A DNA stretch of 64,000 nt from Reticulitermes speratus (Eukaryota; Arthropoda; Insecta; Blattodea; Rhinotermitidae): assembly GCA_021186555.1 (NCBI GenBank), contig JAJKFL010000005.1, forward strand, positions 8,769,178 through 8,833,177. The letters are read 5' to 3'. The position numbers and the translations under genes were made by a program. The notes below the pieces were generated by a model. The model did no database searches and was not told the DNA's origin. It saw only the letters and a list, made by a program, of their open reading frames with translations. Below, one piece after another: positions 55,069-64,000 of this stretch. Within the stretch, counting starts at the first letter, position 1. Each line of letters begins with the position of its first letter.

Positions 55069-55480
55069 GTCTTGAAGTAACCTAATGTTTAGGGTGTTAA
55101 GACTCTTTAGTTGTGACATGTCAAAGAAGCTAATCCGAAATATGGAACGCTGTGAGTAAATACAGCAGCTTTCAGCAGCTCATGTTTCTGGGTAACATCC
55201 GTATGGAACAAAGAGGTCACTGTCTGTGCCTCGAAGTGCTTATTCGTATTGAAGATGTGTTTCGAACCGTGGAAATACTGAAATATATCACATGGATGTC
55301 CAGATTCATGACCTACAATGATGCACGTTACGTGATGGCGTCAGCCTCTTAGTTCAAAGACTGAGTGGGCGCATATCCAGCTACGTAACCTAAGGTACTA
55401 CACTTTAAGTGGCGGCTTTCAGCCTTCCAGTTGTAAGAAAAAATAACACAGGAAGTCCTCTTTCGTCTTCACCGGAAGTT
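55069..55480. other. unassigned sequence
   Basis: Nothing recognised. Confidence 0.35.
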
Positions 55481-55492
55481 ACGTTGTTTCGC

Positions 55493-56339
55493 AAATTTTA
55501 CGTTACTCACACCGTGCATATTCTTACAACCAACATACGCACTTAACAAAATAAAATTCATGACAAGTATTAAACTCCTACATGTTTCGGCAACGGGGTT
55601 TCATCTTCAGTGAGTATTTTAGAACAAACGAATACAAGCCCAACACGCTAGTCTAGGTATTGTATCGCCCTTATCGGAATGATTAAAATATTGAAATTCT
55701 AGAACACACAAAGTTGATAAACAATCACATAATTTTAATATCACAACCTTGTAGTTTTATGCTTATCAATTTTACGTATTTTAGAATTTAATATTTTAAT
55801 CATTCCAGTAAGGGCGATTTAATACCTAGATTAGCGTGTTGGGCTTGTATTTTTTTAATCTAAAAAACTCCCTCAGCATGGCGCCCCAGTGACGAAACAT
55901 GTAGAGGAGTTTAAGGCCGGAAGCAGACGAAGCGACTTTGGTCGAGCCGACCGTTGCCACGACGTCGCGCGCAAGTGTCCACACGGAAGGACTCTTGTCG
56001 AGACGGCTGTCGTGACGGTGGTCGACTTGCTTGGCTTGTCTCACGGCGTCTAAACAGTCTGGCTCCTTCACATGTGAACTCTTACACTGTCAACCATGGA
56101 CTGATGTGTCGAAACGACATTCCGTGCCGCTCCAAAGTCGCGGGGAAATCATGAGTCGAGTCGACCTACGAGCGGCGGCAGGCCGCGTCGAGTGTCATGT
56201 GTTTTGTTACTTTTAACTATATTGAGTGACGCGTCGATTCGACGATCGGCTCGACCAAAGTCGCTTCGTCTGTTTTCAGACTAATACGTGTCATGAATTG
56301 TATTTTGTTAAGTGCGTATGTTGGTTGAAACAGTAATGA
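55493..56339. mobile_element. foldback element FB11, interrupted by a Harbinger-like element
   Basis: Left arm 55527-55690, right arm 55800-55914 continuing at 56285-56327. The left tail (55493-55526) contains CACCGTGCATATT, identical in core to the FB4 tail. ACGTTGTTTCGC (55481-55492) and ACGTTGTTTGGC (56340-56351) may be the target duplication, leaving about 12 unexplained bases on the right. Left-arm motif (minus, 55574-55616) has CUGAAGA and GAAACAUGUA, but stem II has lost pairing on one side. Confidence 0.65.
55915..56281. mobile_element. PIF/Harbinger-like non-autonomous element
   Basis: Inverted ends share CAGACGAAGCGACTTTGGTC and GAGCCGA after a diverged outer few bases. TAA on each side (55912-55914, 56282-56284). 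The left arm of FB11 (GGAGTTTAATAC on the minus strand) preserves the uninterrupted site and confirms the 3-bp duplication. 367 bp, rich in CG dinucleotides, non-coding. Confidence 0.8.
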
Positions 56340-56469
56340 ACGTTGTTTGGCTTTAGCGTTGGCAAGTTTAGACATCAAACTTCCGACGAACGTTTTCAGG
56401 CAGCTGACGGCGTCTTCAACAGCCAGACTCTCGGATAATGTAATTCTTAAGATGGGGGGGGGGGGGGGA

Positions 56470-56820
56470 AGCTCAGTTCTGCCTTGTTTCTCTCTACTTT
56501 AAGGTCTTCAGTAACGTAACCCCCACTTCTTTTTGTGGAGAAGGGTCCCGCAGCAGAAGCTGCGGATGCACCGCAGCCTTGAGGCTTATTGTGCAACCCT
56601 GTGATGAAGATGAAGAGAAAGATGATCAGTTTTTTCATTTTTTTCAAGTATTGGAGTGACGGTGGAATTAAATTGACAGGGGGAAAACCGAAGTACTCGG
56701 GGAAAAACCTGTCCCAGTGCCACTTTGTCCACCACAAATCCCACATGGACTGACCTGGGATCGAACCCGGGCCTCCGAGGTGGGAGGCCGGCGACTTACC
56801 GCCTGAGCCATGGCACGGGC
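56470..56820 (-). mobile_element. SINE D copy, complete
   Basis: Minus strand: head GCCATGGCTCAGGCGGTAAG, box B GGTTCGATCCCAGG, body with CACTGGGACAGGTTTTTCC and CGGTTTTCCCC, 3' part CTGCGGTGCATCCGCAG. A run of about 15 G (56454-56468) lies outside its 3' end. Confidence 0.8.
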
Positions 56821-57030
56821 AACCCCCACTTTGAACGCGGACTTAACTACAACGACCCTGTTTACGCCGTCTGTTTTACGCCTTCTCATTTTCGGTTTAA
56901 CTCACTTTGGCGCGTTTACTTGCACTTACTTGACAATTTTTAGGAGAATATCGTTTTTTATTTACGCCTTTTTTATTTACGCCCCCTTTTGTAGGAAAAC
57001 AACTAGGATATAAAATAAGGCCTTGGTGTA

Positions 57031-57566
57031 AAGCCGGGATTAGACGGCGCGTGGCTCGGCTCGTTTTACGTCATAACTGACGTCATTGACAAAGAATCGT
57101 ATTCAAACGCGCCGTGTAACCGGCCTGGCGCGGCGCGGCTTGTGATTGGTGCAGCGAGGCTCGTGGGATCGCCTCAGAAGCGGTTTTTTCACGATCCTCA
57201 AAGGGACTCGGCTGTTGCGGCTACACGGGGCTTGCAGTCTACGCGCCAAGCCAGTCTCGTCCAAGCCTGTATACACTTAGGTCTGGTCTTTGTTTTCTGC
57301 TGTCGGGGTGCGCGAAGAGTGAAAGTTTCTGTCCCACAATTGGTATTGACTAGAATGGAGTGGTCAAACGAGGACATTTTTAAGTTCATAGAACAACACG
57401 ACTTGTTCCACAAGCCGAGCCGAACCTACCCGAGCAAGGCCGCTGGTCCGCCATTTTCCGAGCTGCGCCGCGTCGTGTAGCCAGATTGTCTTTTCTGTTC
57501 CGATCTGTTGGCCGAGCAACTGACGTCACGTCACTGGACGAGCAGCGCGCCGTCTAATCCCGGCTT
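57031..57566. mobile_element. PIF/Harbinger-like element with MADF-like fragment
   Basis: Perfect 21-bp inverted ends starting AAGCCGGGATTAGACGGCGC. The 3-bp flanks are not identical (GTA and TAT), so the superfamily rests on the GC-rich terminus type and the internal frame rather than on a duplication. Interior has GACGTCA copies near both ends. Confidence 0.6.
57355..57480 (+). pseudogene. truncated MADF-like ORF in a Harbinger-like element
   Basis: ATG at 57355 opens 41 codons ending at 57480. The start MEWSNEDIFKFIEQHDLF resembles helix 1 of a MADF domain (aromatic, acidic, hydrophobic FKFIE). After about residue 20 the similarity stops, consistent with an internal deletion that removed the rest of the protein and the transposase. 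Only the start is recognisable, so this is weaker than the case at 30799. Confidence 0.35.
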
Positions 57567-57817
57567 TATAAGGACGATCAGATGACGTCACGATGTGCAG
57601 TGACGTCACATAAAGAAACCATTGCTAACCTTGCACTATTATGCTGAAGTTGCTGTCACTTCGTACGGAGAGGGTAGAGTTACTAGTGCTTTGCGCACCG
57701 AATAAATGATTGAGATGTACAGTACAGGATTTCTTGTTCTGCAGTCCGTAAGCCTGTCTATATGACTTAACAGCGCGTAAATGTCCTGCAGGTTAACGTA
57801 TTGCCCATAGAGTAGAC

Positions 57818-58080
57818 GGGGCACGCGGTGGCGCATTTGGTTAAGGCACTGCGCTACAAGCCCGAAGGTCGCGGGTTCGATAGCTTCCGCACTGTGGCCC
57901 TGGGGTCTACTCAGCCTCCAAGACAAATGAGTACCCGAAGTGTCTCCTGGGGGGTAAAGGCGACCGGTGCGTAGGGCTGACAACCTTGCCACCTTCATTT
58001 GCCAATTGTCTAGAAATTCTGGAAGCCTCAACTTCCTGGAGCCCTCAGGTCCTGTCCAGGCCTGTATAGAGTTTGTTTTA
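57818..58080 (+). mobile_element. SINE B copy
   Basis: GGGGCACGCGGTGGCGCATT head, box B GGTTCGAT followed by a small deletion, body CCTGGGGGGTAAAGGCGACC and GCGTAGGGCTGACAACCTTG. Confidence 0.85.
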
Positions 58081-58112
58081 CATTCATCTCATTCATGTCA
58101 GGCCTCCCTAAG

Positions 58113-58270
58113 AGAGCCGGTGTAGCTCAGGCAGTATAGTGACTTGACTGAGCGATAGATGACAGGAAGTTTATTGCCGGCAGCAATATGCATTTTTCTA
58201 TGCTCCACACCAGGCAGAACAGCACTATCCAGAGGTTAAACCTGCCGAGACATAAAGTTGACTTCGGAAA
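58113..58270 (+). mobile_element. SINE C, strongly decayed
   Basis: GAGCCGGTGTAGCTCAGGCA and GTATAGTGACTTG resemble the SINE C head; the 3' AGAGGTTAAACCTG block follows. Middle not alignable by eye. Confidence 0.4.
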
Positions 58271-58665
58271 GTAGATCACAAATACTTTGAAAATTTTGAA
58301 ATGTGGTGCTGGAGAAGAATGGAGAAGATCAGTTGGACCGATCGTGTGAGAAATGAAGAAGTATTATACAGAGTCAATGAGGAGAGGAATATCGTACATA
58401 CAATAAAAAGGCTAACTGGATTGGTCACATCTTGCGTAGGAACTGCCTTCTAAAACACGTTATTGAAGGAAAGAAAGAAGGAAAGATAAAAGGGACGGGA
58501 AGACGAGTAAAAGACGTAAGCAGCTACTGGTTGACCTTAAGGGAACGATAAGGTACTGGAACTTGAAACAGGAAGCACTAGATTGCAATCTATGGAGAAC
58601 TCGCTTTGGAAGAGGCTGTGGACCTGTCGTAAGACAGACTGCGTGATGACGACGACGATGATGAT
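58271..58665 (+). mobile_element. third LINE family, C-terminal and 3' end
   Basis: Plus frame reads FEMWCWRRM, then MEKISWTDRVRNEEVLYRVN (58319 on) and IKRLTGL, a known C-terminal signature of an insect non-LTR family. Later frames continue to LWKRLWTCRK before a GAT/AAT simple repeat (58648-58702) that probably served as the 3' tail. Frameshifted and 5' truncated. Relative at 896-1160. Confidence 0.7.
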
Positions 58666-58667
58666 GA

Positions 58668-58669
58668 TG

Positions 58670-58702
<33 letters not shown>
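58668..58702. repeat. AAT microsatellite
   Basis: About eleven AAT trinucleotides continuing from a GAT run at the LINE 3' end. Confidence 0.95.
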
Positions 58703-58703
<1 letters not shown>

Positions 58704-58831
58704 GGGATAACAAAAGACTGAGAGAAGTGTGAGTTGACGGCTCACCTCTGACTTGGCTCTGAATTGTGTGATGTCATAGAATGAAACAATACACATTGTC
58801 AAATACATACGAACAAATTACATCAGATTAG

Positions 58832-58912
58832 CGTATCGACCCCATCTTCAAGAGTTAAGGTTTCTGAGAACTTGCCTCTTGAAGATGGGGCGATACGCTT
58901 TCGAGGTGTGGG
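58832..58912. mobile_element. foldback element FB12, core only
   Basis: AGCGTATCGACCCCATCTTC and its complement ending at 58902 form a tight inverted repeat around a 25-nt centre. UUGAAGA, extra U and GGGGCGAUACGC are present, but GAAAC has decayed to UUCGAGG. Outer boundaries not determined. Confidence 0.45.
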
Positions 58913-59000
58913 TAACGAACTATACAATGACGCTGTGCAACATCTCAGAAGATCGAAGACCTCATCCGCATCGCGAAGAAAGTTTAGTATATCCCAATGC

Positions 59001-61572
59001 AGCAGTGCATTCTGAGGTACCACTCCCACCACATCACGTGGCTCCTTTATGAATGGTATTCCTTGAACTGTTGATAGCTACTCAGCTGAAGGAAAACACA
59101 ACTGTTTGCCTCCATCATCATATTTGCCCTTGACCTTATCTTATGCAGGTATTACCTTCACAATAGATCTATACCTCGCTTCATTACAGTAACAAATATA
59201 TAATATTATAAAATTTCAAGAAAATTCAATTTTTGTTAGGAGCAAATTTAAAATGAATGTACGTATACAAAGTGCCCTACAGTACTTTGCTATCTTTACA
59301 ATACATTTTTGTCCCCTTTTCTTTCAGATCTAAGAAATAATGTGAGTTTTTTTCTTTAAGAAACCACATGAGCCCTGACTCGTGTTCCAAAACTGTCATC
59401 GCATGAAGAGAGAGAAGTAAAATTAGCACTGATTCCCTTGCCACACATAAATTTGAGTAATGTGCTGAAAGCATAATACCTGAAAAAAAAATAAAGAACC
59501 AGTTTGCAAAACTGACGTGTACGTAACAAAAGCAAGTGCAGAAGACAGTAGAAAATCAAATATAAAAATTGGAAGCATAAAAAATGCTTCTAAAAGTTTT
59601 CTTTGCAAAAAGAAATGTCTATGGGTAACAAAAATGATATTCCTCAAACTGAAAAGATTCACACTCAGATGCAATTTCTTTAACATGTGCATAATCTCAA
59701 GGCTCAACTCTTTTAAATACTGTCTGGTTCTAAAATATTAGTATCCAGTTCTATTAGATACATCAAACATTTCGGTACTGTAGGAAGCCAATCTACGTTA
59801 GTACTATTGCTACTCTTACTCTTAACACAGACTTTAAAATCAAAACAACATGTAAGATTTCTACGATTTTCTTTTGCCAAAATAATTTTTCTTTCTTCTA
59901 GTAAACTAAGCTGTTATTCCTCTGGAAACCTGTACTACTATTCGTCCTGAATTATGTTTGCTTAAATTGTTTCTTTGACTGGAAGAAACCCATGTTGAAT
60001 TCGGAGTTAAATAGATTTTCCTATTTACTCTTCTTCAACGCTTCCTTCCCATTTCTTGCCCACAAGTCCATGTACATGTTTTACACACTTGCAGTATTTA
60101 GGCTTCCAGCTATGTGTTTCTCTACGGTATAAGTTTACAGCGGGAAGAGAAAGAATCATTCTTGCTCACCATGCTTTATATCTATGTTTATGTCTCTGCC
60201 AAGATGCCACTATGTAGTGTGAGCATCAGTTTCAGTAACACCATCAGTATTTCTATCTTTGGTTGCCGTTAAACGTGTTTTATACGGCTGGCATCCTGAA
60301 TATTCCTAAAGAAATTCTTGCACAGCCCAAACTTCTTGTTCTATAATTTCAATCACCAGACATAATCAAAAGTTTTGCTGCTTCCTGGAAATTTCATGCA
60401 GCACATCCCTGTAATTGCAAATATATATATATATATATATTATATAAGAAATTGTTTCTGTATGCCAGCATTAACTCTGCTCCAGTCTGTTTCACTGCAT
60501 GACATATTTCAGAACATTTCAGTTTGCACTTATTACTGCAAGGTGATTTTACACATCTCGCACTGATACGACAACACAACTTCACTTCAGACGCTCTCAA
60601 CAATCGCGTAGCAACTGTAGCAAGTTCAAACTTGTACTGAGTCTACGGCACGGGTTAACCTAACTGCCATGTGAAGGGGGAGGCAGCAGCATTGTCGGTT
60701 CGTGCACAGCGTTGCCAGTGTCATTACTTTTCTACCACACCTCGTATGCTTGCCAGAAGCACGTCTGTAAATCTTGTAGGGTTGCATATCTACGTGTATT
60801 TGTATTACAAGTTTTAAATTATCAAACCAACAGAATATATAATGTGCAATATAAGGAAAATATTCTTTATACGTGGTGTGTTTTGTTGGTTTCATGTTCC
60901 AAACACATCTGTAAAAAATTATGTTTCTCTGTGACTGACTTTTACCCCACGAATCTGGAGGTAAGAATCTTTTTTCTTCTCCCCCCCCCCCCCCCCCCCA
61001 CCATTCTCTCTTGCATCCTCAGATGCAGTATGTGCTTTCTCCAAAGTATTTTCCTTTCCCAGTTTATGAATTGTTATCACTTTTTTTCTGAAGGTAGCAG
61101 TGAAGATTCTATTCCTGACCCGTAATCTGGTTCTACTTATGATTTTTCTCATCAGGCTGGCATTAAAGGTCACAATTTGCAACAAACAAATCTTCCTCAA
61201 TTATTCTACCAGTCCCTTACTCGAACATCATAGAATTATAATTAAATCAAATTGCGCTGTTATGACTGCGTGATTATTTTCTTCTAACACTAATGTAACT
61301 TCCAGACGTCTGTAATTATCCTTATGATAAAAATCTAATGTAAGGTCTGTAATAATATTACGTGATAATGACATTGCAAAATGCCTTCGAGTACCAACTG
61401 AAGAGTGTTTTCACAAGTGCAGTTTAGTAAGCCGTACTTCTCGTTTATGACTGCCTTACTGATTTATTTCTGCCCGTCCAGAGCTGCCCACTTTTTGACT
61501 GATTGTGTGCATTTTCCTCGCTATTTATGTCCTTTAATGTTATGCAGTAAAAAATATAAATTAGCTGATAGT
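59001..61572. other. longest stretch without recognised repeats
   Basis: About 2.5 kb with no repeat-family match in the window. AT microsatellite at 60419-60440 and a run of about 20 C at 60981-61000. Several T-rich 60-90 codon frames on the minus strand (for example 59707-59423) lack domains. It could be untranslated or intronic sequence of a host gene; nothing decides this. Confidence 0.4.
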
Positions 61573-61845
61573 TCAGTCTGTATGTGACTAGGATACGGGC
61601 TAGACGATCCGGAATTCTAATCCCGACAGAGGCAAAATACTTTTCTCCAAACCGTCCAAACCAGCTCTGGGGCCCAACCAGCCTTCTATTCAATGGATAC
61701 CGAGGTTTTTTCTTGGGAGTAAAGAAGCCGGGGCGTGAAGTTTTACCACGTCCCTCCATCTTGTGTCTAGGTTAAGAATGAGTGAAGCTAGAATTATATT
61801 CCCCCCTACATGTCTTCATGGGGTGGACAGGGACAAATTTTACTT
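61573..61845 (+). mobile_element. SINE C copy
   Basis: Head GTGACTAGGATACGGGCTAG, decayed box B (ATTCTAATCCCG), body GGGGCCCAACCAGCCTTCTA, GCCGGGGCGTGAAG and 3' AGGTTAAGAATGAGTGAAG. Confidence 0.8.
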
Positions 61846-61866
61846 TACCATTCATTATCTTTTGTC

Positions 61867-62245
61867 GACCTCGGTGGACTAGTGGTTAGCGTGCTCGCCA
61901 CTGGACCCAAGGTTCGCGGGTTCGATCCCAACTGAGGTCGATGGATTTTTAAGGGTGATAAAAATCCGAAGCACCACTTCCTTCGGAGGTGAAGTAAAGC
62001 CGTCGGCCCCATGTCGTAGATTTACGGCATATAAAAGAACCTTACGGGGATGAATAGAAATGTTTCGTAAGCTAAATTCAAAGCCTCCATTTCTCACCCA
62101 AGTCTCCTGACTGCCTGCCAGATGGCTCTGGCGGTCACATCAGGATCGATAGAACAGCAGCGCGGCCAGTTGGCCAGTCACCAAATGCGCACGACCCAGT
62201 AACCTCGGAAAGAGGAGGCAAGAGGAGGCGCGAGCCCATATATTA
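61867..62245 (+). mobile_element. SINE E, tRNA-like head
   Basis: Head GACCTCGGTGGACTAGTGGT with box A TAGTGGTTAGCGTG and box B GGTTCGATCCC, closing on GAGGTCGA as a real tRNA-like fold would. A body of about 190 bp follows, then the 3' block shared with 42364-42480 and a final GAGCCCATAT that matches the SINE A 3' end. Too long and A/T-tailed for a tRNA gene. Confidence 0.75.
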
Positions 62246-62571
62246 TATATTATTTATTATCTTTAATTGGCATATTCCAAGTCTTGATTAAACCTTACAA
62301 GTCAACACAACTAAAATAATTTTATTTTATGTACTATTGCCGACTTGTAAGCATTTGTCACTGTAGGATACTTGACACTATATACTATGTACTTATGTAG
62401 GTCGGAAGTTGACTGCCTGATTATGGCTAAGACATAGTCGAAACATGCAGCAAAACAGAGACTATAAAATTATTTACTTCTGAGAACCTCATTAATATTT
62501 CTTTAGGACTTTTTACGTTTCTATCCTGTACTCCCCTTTAATACCATGCATCTGAGCTAATGAATTGAAAT
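62246..62571. other. mostly unassigned; one solitary hammerhead-like relic
   Basis: At 62409-62450 (plus) the order CUGAUUA, extra U, GGCUA/UAGUC stem II and GAAACAUGCA is visible; the core G8 is changed to U and the cleavage triplet to GCA. No inverted partner seen. Confidence 0.35.
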
Positions 62572-62572
62572 A

Positions 62573-63056
62573 CAGTGGAACCTCGAACTTCGAACACAAT
62601 CCGTTCCAGGAGACGGTTCGACTTTCAAGTTGTTCGACTTTCGAGTTAAATTTCCCCATAAGAAATCATTTAAATTGAATTAATCCGTTCCAGACCCCCA
62701 AAATTTACCCAATATAAAACATTTTAAGTGCCTATTTCAAAAGATCATAATGATAAACAAGCATATTTAATTTCAATAATTGAAAATTTTTATTTATAAT
62801 AGTACATACATAAAAAATATTGTATAATAATCAATCAATTATAATAGTAGGAGGGATATTACTGTTCACTGGAAGGTGAATTACCCTTCTTTCATCTGGA
62901 CCAAGCAGAGAGAGAAGGCGACAAAGTGACGACCACGTGATTCTTTGTTCGACTTTCGAGTTTTTGTTCGAGTTTCAAAACCGGATTTTCCTCGAATTTT
63001 TGGTCGAGTTTCAATTTGTTCGAACATCAAACCGTTCGAAGTTTGAGGGTCCACTG
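62573..63056. mobile_element. Tigger-like non-autonomous element, second copy
   Basis: CAGTGGAACCTCGAACTTCG at 62573 and complement of CAGTGGACCCTCAAACTTCG at 63056, TA on both sides (62571-62572, 63057-63058). Colinear with 7716-8189 but in the opposite orientation, about 90 percent identical by eye. Non-coding. Confidence 0.9.
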
Positions 63057-63058
63057 TA

Positions 63059-63890
63059 CTTATAAAAGGTAGTTTAAAAACACTACAATAATTATCACCT
63101 GTGTACCTAAAATACGCAATATAACTCTAACCTCACACAGGCAAGGTAATGTCTAGACAACAAATTACAATGAAGCTTATGAAGCTGACATAGGAGTACT
63201 TGTGATGTGGCTGTAGCTAGACGAATGACGTAATCCTTCCTCATTTCTCCAAGTAATTTGTCATCCAGTCCTTCGATGGAAACATGTTGATTCTAAAACC
63301 GAAGCTAAATTTTGAATCAGGACGGACTGCTCCCTAAACTAGTGGTAACCTCGTCAATGTGGGATTTGTGGTGTAAAAAGTGGCACTGAGAAATTTTTAT
63401 TTTCGAAATACCTCGGTTTGCAACTGTGAGTATCATTCCACCAGTGCCCCAAATTCATAATTTTTAATTAATCTTCCATCTATACATAGACCTACATAAT
63501 CTTAGCAATTTACAGCATCCTTAAGTAAAAACATATCAAATGTAGACATGATACAACTGCCTACCAGCGTTTTTTCCCCCATTTGGAAAAAGTTCTGTAT
63601 TTCTCTTTGTAACTTGCACCCAACGTAAGTCTCAGTTCAAGTAAACTGACAGGATATTTCCGTCGAAACAAACAACTCCCAAAAGCTGATTAAAATTTGT
63701 TAAGAAATACCTGCCCTCTTTGCAGCCAAATATAATTACTAGCAGTTGTAATTTATGTAAACTACCCATTCCTGTGATATGTAATTTATGTAAATTACAT
63801 GTCACAGGAATGGGTAGTTTTTTCCAGTAATAAATCAGAAATGTTTCAGTTGTTTCTGTATTTAAATCAGTATCAGTATCAGTACGTTCC
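63059..63890. other. mostly unassigned sequence with SINE D relic
   Basis: 63355-63425 (plus) has GTGGGATTTGTGGTG, AAAGTGGCACTGAGA and TACCTCGGTTT, a decayed SINE D body. Nothing else recognised apart from the hairpin listed separately. Confidence 0.4.
63759..63820. repeat. long imperfect hairpin
   Basis: AAACTACCCATTCCTGTGA and ATGTAATTT pair with the complement ending at 63820, about 29 bp per arm with one or two mismatches and a very short loop. Confidence 0.75.
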
Positions 63891-64000
63891 GCCGATCCCA
63901 GTGGCCGTGCGGTCTAAGGCGTGGGTCTGCGGCCGCTCGCTTGCTGGGATTGTGGGTTCGAATCCCGCCGGGGGCATGGATGTTTGTGTTGTGTTTGTTG
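63891..64000 (+). mobile_element. SINE A copy, cut by the window end
   Basis: Complete tRNA-like head (GCCGATCCCAGTGGCCGTGC, box B GGTTCGAATCCC) followed by GGGGGCATGGATGTTTGTGT, the start of the long-form module. Continues past 64000. Confidence 0.9.

Overview
This is a stretch of a large, repeat-rich animal genome, most likely an insect. I lean to a cockroach or close relative (Blattodea) because several repeat-encoded peptides resemble ones I recall from cockroach gene models; that is recollection, not a search result. No intact host protein-coding gene, rRNA or free-standing tRNA gene could be supported. Nearly everything recognisable is a mobile element, usually one inserted in another, or a tandem array. 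Most long open frames are reading-through of minisatellites or antisense shadows of SINEs.

The interspersed layer contains at least five SINE families with tRNA-like heads. Family A has a tRNA-Leu-like head and about twelve copies, some with internally amplified modules; B, C, D and E are the others. There are fragments of three non-LTR retrotransposon families (an R1-like RT at 11.8-13.2 kb; a second RT at 16.1, 22.2 and 44 kb; a third, tail only, at 0.9 and 58.3 kb). DNA transposons are mostly short deletion derivatives: hAT (5.4, 22.1 and 28.4 kb), Tigger-like (7.7 and 62.6 kb), PIF/Harbinger-like with 3-bp TTA/TAA duplications (30.5 and 55.9 kb, probably 57.0 kb) and IS630/Tc1/mariner-like (29.4, 45.7 and 47.1 kb). 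Tandem arrays lie at 10.6 kb (about 54 bp), 20.0 kb (151 bp), 24.65 kb (20 bp), 31.95 kb (42 bp), 49.2 kb (27 bp), 52.0 kb (23 bp) and 52.85 kb (40 bp).

The most interesting signal is a dispersed set of about a dozen inverted-repeat (foldback) elements, here called FB1-FB13. In the better copies each arm carries a hammerhead-ribozyme-like motif: a CUGANGA core, one extra nucleotide (usually U), a stem-II hairpin, GAAAC, a very short helix III, then stem I. Two such motifs face each other on opposite strands. Five copies (FB1, FB3, FB4, FB5, FB6) have the same outer plan: a 10-15 bp target duplication, a roughly 27-36 nt one-sided tail, an arm, a spacer and an inverted arm. Tails share sequence within subfamilies. 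This resembles non-autonomous derivatives of Penelope-like retroelements, which are known to carry minimal hammerheads, but no Penelope RT or GIY-YIG domain is in the window.

Nesting lets old copies serve as empty-site references. Tigger sits in FB1, Harbinger elements sit in a SINE A copy and in FB11, a hAT sits in SINE A, SINE B sits in SINE B and in the 40-bp array, and FB4 sits in the 151-bp array. The order of events is therefore readable locally.
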